DNA from: DASYAN01 sp036501345
GTDB lineage: Bacteria > Chloroflexota > Ktedonobacteria > Ktedonobacterales > Ktedonobacteraceae
Length of the DNA: 8,359 nucleotides
Assembly: GCA_036501345.1 (NCBI GenBank)
Contig: DASYAN010000163.1
Location: 1 to 8,359 of the forward strand
Direction: 5' to 3'
This document shows positions 7,044 through 8,359 of the stretch, in pieces. Made by a program: the position numbers and the translations under genes. Every line of letters starts with the position of its first letter. Position 1 is the first letter of the stretch. The notes beneath the pieces are model-generated. The model was not told the DNA's origin. It saw nothing but the letters and a program-made list of their open reading frames with translations, and did no database searches.

Positions 7044-7298
7044 TTATCCTTCGGGTGTGGCTGTTTCTTCTCCAAAGAAAAACTCTTCCATTTGCTCACG
7101 CAAGATTTTTCGCGCTTCTGGATCTGCAAGATTTAATCCATAGTGGTTGATGATGAGCGTCTGCTGGGCAGGCCACATGTCATAGGCCTCTTTTGAGATA
7201 TGCTCATAGATCCGCTCGCCCAACTTGCCTGGGGAAGGAGGTTTCTCCAATCCTGGCAGCTCGCGCTTGAGTTTGGCACAAAAGACCGTTCGGGGCAT
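7044..7298 (-). CDS. yggX: YggX-family Fe(2+)-trafficking / oxidative damage protection protein
   Basis: An 84-aa cytosolic protein of the YggX family (PF04362; E. coli YggX is 91 aa). Family features are clear: the opening M-RTVFC with Cys at position 7, conserved in the family; PGKLGERIYEHISKEAYDMW at about 23-42; and 'QTLIINHYGLNLADPEARKILREQMEEFFF' at about 46-75. Studied members protect Fe-S clusters from superoxide and are proposed to carry or buffer Fe(2+); in enterobacteria yggX belongs to the SoxRS response. The start has AGGAGG (minus, 7314-7309) 10 nt upstream. A good promoter-like pair lies at 7365-7393. It is followed after 191 bp by htrA on the same strand, which suggests a shared stress theme. 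The family is best known from Beta- and Gammaproteobacteria, so transfer is worth testing. Confidence 0.92.
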   Translation of the reverse strand: MPRTVFCAKLKRELPGLEKPPSPGKLGERIYEHISKEAYDMWPAQQTLIINHYGLNLADPEARKILREQMEEFFFGEETATPEG

Positions 7299-7364
7299 AG
7301 TACAATATCCTCCTAATTGGGAATAACCCTGAGCTTATAGATGAAATACTGGTAAGTGAACTCT

Positions 7365-7393
7365 ATATTACTCTCTATGGGTTGCAGTGTAAA
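7365..7393 (-). promoter_or_regulatory. Candidate sigma-70 type promoter for yggX
   Basis: On the minus strand TTTACA (7393-7388, 5 of 6 to the -35 consensus) is separated by exactly 17 nt from TAATAT (7370-7365, 4 of 6 to the -10 consensus). The predicted transcript start is near 7358, giving a leader of about 60 nt. If it is used, the structured element at 7433-7555 is upstream of the promoter rather than in the yggX leader. Confidence 0.5.
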
Positions 7394-7432
7394 GCCGAAA
7401 TGTGACATCTCCCCATGGCAAAAGCCTATCTT

Positions 7433-7555
7433 TTACCCACATTTTACAAACAAATTCTGTGAAACGGCCAGAGGAGCGGAGTGCTATTGCAGACTGTTTC
7501 ACAGACTCAATAGTACCAATCCGCTCTACAGGCGGACCAAAAAAGATGTGGGTAA
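7433..7555. other. Nested inverted-repeat element, possible structured RNA or MITE-like palindrome
   Basis: Several complementary segments nest around one centre. The outer pair is 7433-7445 with 7543-7555 (13 pairs, one G-T; perfect core TTACCCACAT / ATGTGGGTAA). Further in, GCC 7467-7469 pairs with GGC 7531-7533, GAGCGGA 7474-7480 with TCCGCTC 7520-7526, GTGCTATTG 7481-7489 with CAATAGTAC 7508-7516 (one G-T), and CTGT 7494-7497 with ACAG 7501-7504 around a 3-nt loop. A 3-nt bulge (7517-7519) and small internal loops interrupt the stem. There is no convincing ORF in it, and the gap between permease and yggX is otherwise unremarkable apart from the yggX promoter. It could be transcribed as the 3' end of the permease mRNA (minus strand) or be a mobile palindromic element. 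No T-tract follows the hairpin on either strand, so it is not a simple terminator. Confidence 0.6.
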
Positions 7556-7607
7556 TTCTCAGGGTTTTACGCGGCGGAGATGATAAGAACCTTGTCTATC
7601 TGCTTTC

Positions 7608-8359
7608 TTACAGATCCATGTGGTGATGATTCGTGGCATGATGATCCATATCGTGGTGAGCCGCCTCCTGTTCTGGCCGATTCATCATTTTCAGCATAGG
7701 CAAGCCACCCATTCGGAGAAATCGCACCAGTAGCACGAGTGCGAGCACCAGGAAGATGAGGTTGAGTACAGTGGTATAGTTCCACTGGATACCCGAGGTC
7801 AAGGCGACAACATTGCGGTTCTGTGGGATTATCTCAAGGGCCTCAAACAGGAATTCGACTATATAGCCAGCTGCGGCCATTGTGACGTAGAAGGTCACGA
7901 AAATATAGCCCATGACTTTCCAACTGTAATATTTGCGATAGATGTCAAGAATTGGCAGAATGATCAGATCGGCAAAGATGAAGCTGACCACTCCCCCAAA
8001 GCTGATGCCGCCTCTCCATAAGACAGCGGCTAATGGTACATTGCCGACGGAGCAGACAAAACTGACAAGGGCAACCAATGGTCCGACTAATGGCCCCTCA
8101 ATTTTTGCCAGAGTGGGATCGTTCGACAGGAAAAAGGCACGCCAGAACGAATCGGGCACCCAGACGGCTAAGGCACCAGCAATCAGTAAGCCAAGGGCAA
8201 TATCTACCCAGACGGAAACCCAATCCATCACAAAGTAGTTGCTAACGGCAGTCAATCCTTCCCTACTTAAGAGCTTGCGCCAAAACGATCCGCCGGAAAT
8301 GCTCATATCCATGGCCGCATGCCCTTCCATTCTGCCCATCAACCCTTTCTCTGCCTGCG
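7608..8359 (-). CDS. PF03773-type permease (YraQ/ArsP-like), C-terminal part, cut by the window edge
   Basis: The frame stays open to the last base, so the N-terminal half lies outside; the TTG at 8342 and ATG at 8339 are probably internal. Numbering from the TTG gives 244 residues. A Met/His-containing hydrophilic loop (about 1-20) leads to TM helices at about 43-62, 84-109, 115-135, 143-168 and 188-208. The diagnostic element is SFVCSVGNVPLAAVLWRGG (94-112), the second-half copy of the 'CS-x-P-A' motif of this permease family, followed by FADLIILPILDIYRKYY (123-139). Family members number roughly 300-400 aa and include ArsP, an organoarsenical exporter; most have unknown substrates. The tail (229-242) has seven His with Asp and Met, which suggests metal contact or sensing. 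Export of a metal or metalloid compound is a plausible inference. Confidence 0.85.
   Translation of the reverse strand, partial: QAEKGLMGRMEGHAAMDMSISGGSFWRKLLSREGLTAVSNYFVMDWVSVWVDIALGLLIAGALAVWVPDSFWRAFFLSNDPTLAKIEGPLVGPLVALVSFVCSVGNVPLAAVLWRGGISFGGVVSFIFADLIILPILDIYRKYYSWKVMGYIFVTFYVTMAAAGYIVEFLFEALEIIPQNRNVVALTSGIQWNYTTVLNLIFLVLALVLLVRFLRMGGLPMLKMMNRPEQEAAHHDMDHHATNHHHMDL

Noticed and set aside
6951..7136. Plus-strand ORF preceded by a purine-rich, Shine-Dalgarno-like run
   Set aside because: Its second half is antisense to yggX, whose identity is clear. The product has a low-complexity Ser/Cys/Phe composition, and the purine run is partly the complement of pyrimidine-rich DNA upstream of htrA.
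7356..7626. Two overlapping plus-strand frames across the palindromic element
   Set aside because: They have non-ATG or unsupported starts with no ribosome binding site, and they overlap nested inverted repeats that explain the sequence better.
7608..8342. A complete 244-aa permease starting at TTG 8342 or ATG 8339
   Set aside because: The frame remains open to the window edge, the family is normally much longer, and only the second-half motif is present. It is therefore treated as partial.

Overview
The window looks like chromosomal DNA from a mid-GC, environmentally adaptable bacterium. Its style suggests the Ktedonobacteria side of the Chloroflexota: a large NB-ARC/TPR regulator-like ATPase, a cytoplasmic PRC-barrel/BON protein, and a PF03773-type permease with a His-rich tail. 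That placement is inferred from gene content only. No rRNA, tRNA, CRISPR array, transposase or integrase was seen.

Left part, 1-1792. A 36-codon ORF on the minus strand (49-159) has an excellent Shine-Dalgarno sequence, and a small inverted repeat overlaps its candidate promoter. Divergent to it is a plus-strand gene with PRC-barrel-like N-terminal halves and two BON domains (455-1456), ending at a 9-bp hairpin. An AT-rich gap of about 335 bp follows. It holds a spaced direct repeat and a small dyad but no gene I can support.

Centre, 1793-4372. A plus-strand STAND-type ATPase has an NB-ARC core, a winged-helix-like linker and eight TPR-like units with an exact 40-residue period. No effector domain is recognisable. 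Its 3' end runs head-on into the minus-strand block, with only 18 bp between the two stop codons.

Right part, 4391-8359, all minus strand. In transcription order it carries a PF03773 (YraQ/ArsP-like) permease cut by the right edge of the window, a roughly 310-bp gap, a YggX-family Fe(2+)-trafficking/oxidative-damage protein, a membrane-anchored HtrA/DegP-type serine protease with one PDZ domain, and a 12-TM MFS exporter. htrA and the MFS gene are 14 bp apart and almost certainly co-transcribed. The yggX-htrA spacing (191 bp) leaves co-transcription open. Together yggX, htrA and the exporter read as a stress block covering iron/redox protection, envelope protein quality control and efflux. This grouping is inference.

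The most unusual non-coding signal lies in the gap between the permease and yggX (about 7433-7555). It is a nested set of inverted repeats able to form a long multi-segment stem, plus a 10-bp perfect alternative pairing that is mutually exclusive with its apical part. It lies upstream of a good candidate yggX promoter. It could be a MITE-like palindromic element, the structured 3' end of the permease mRNA, or a small structured RNA.
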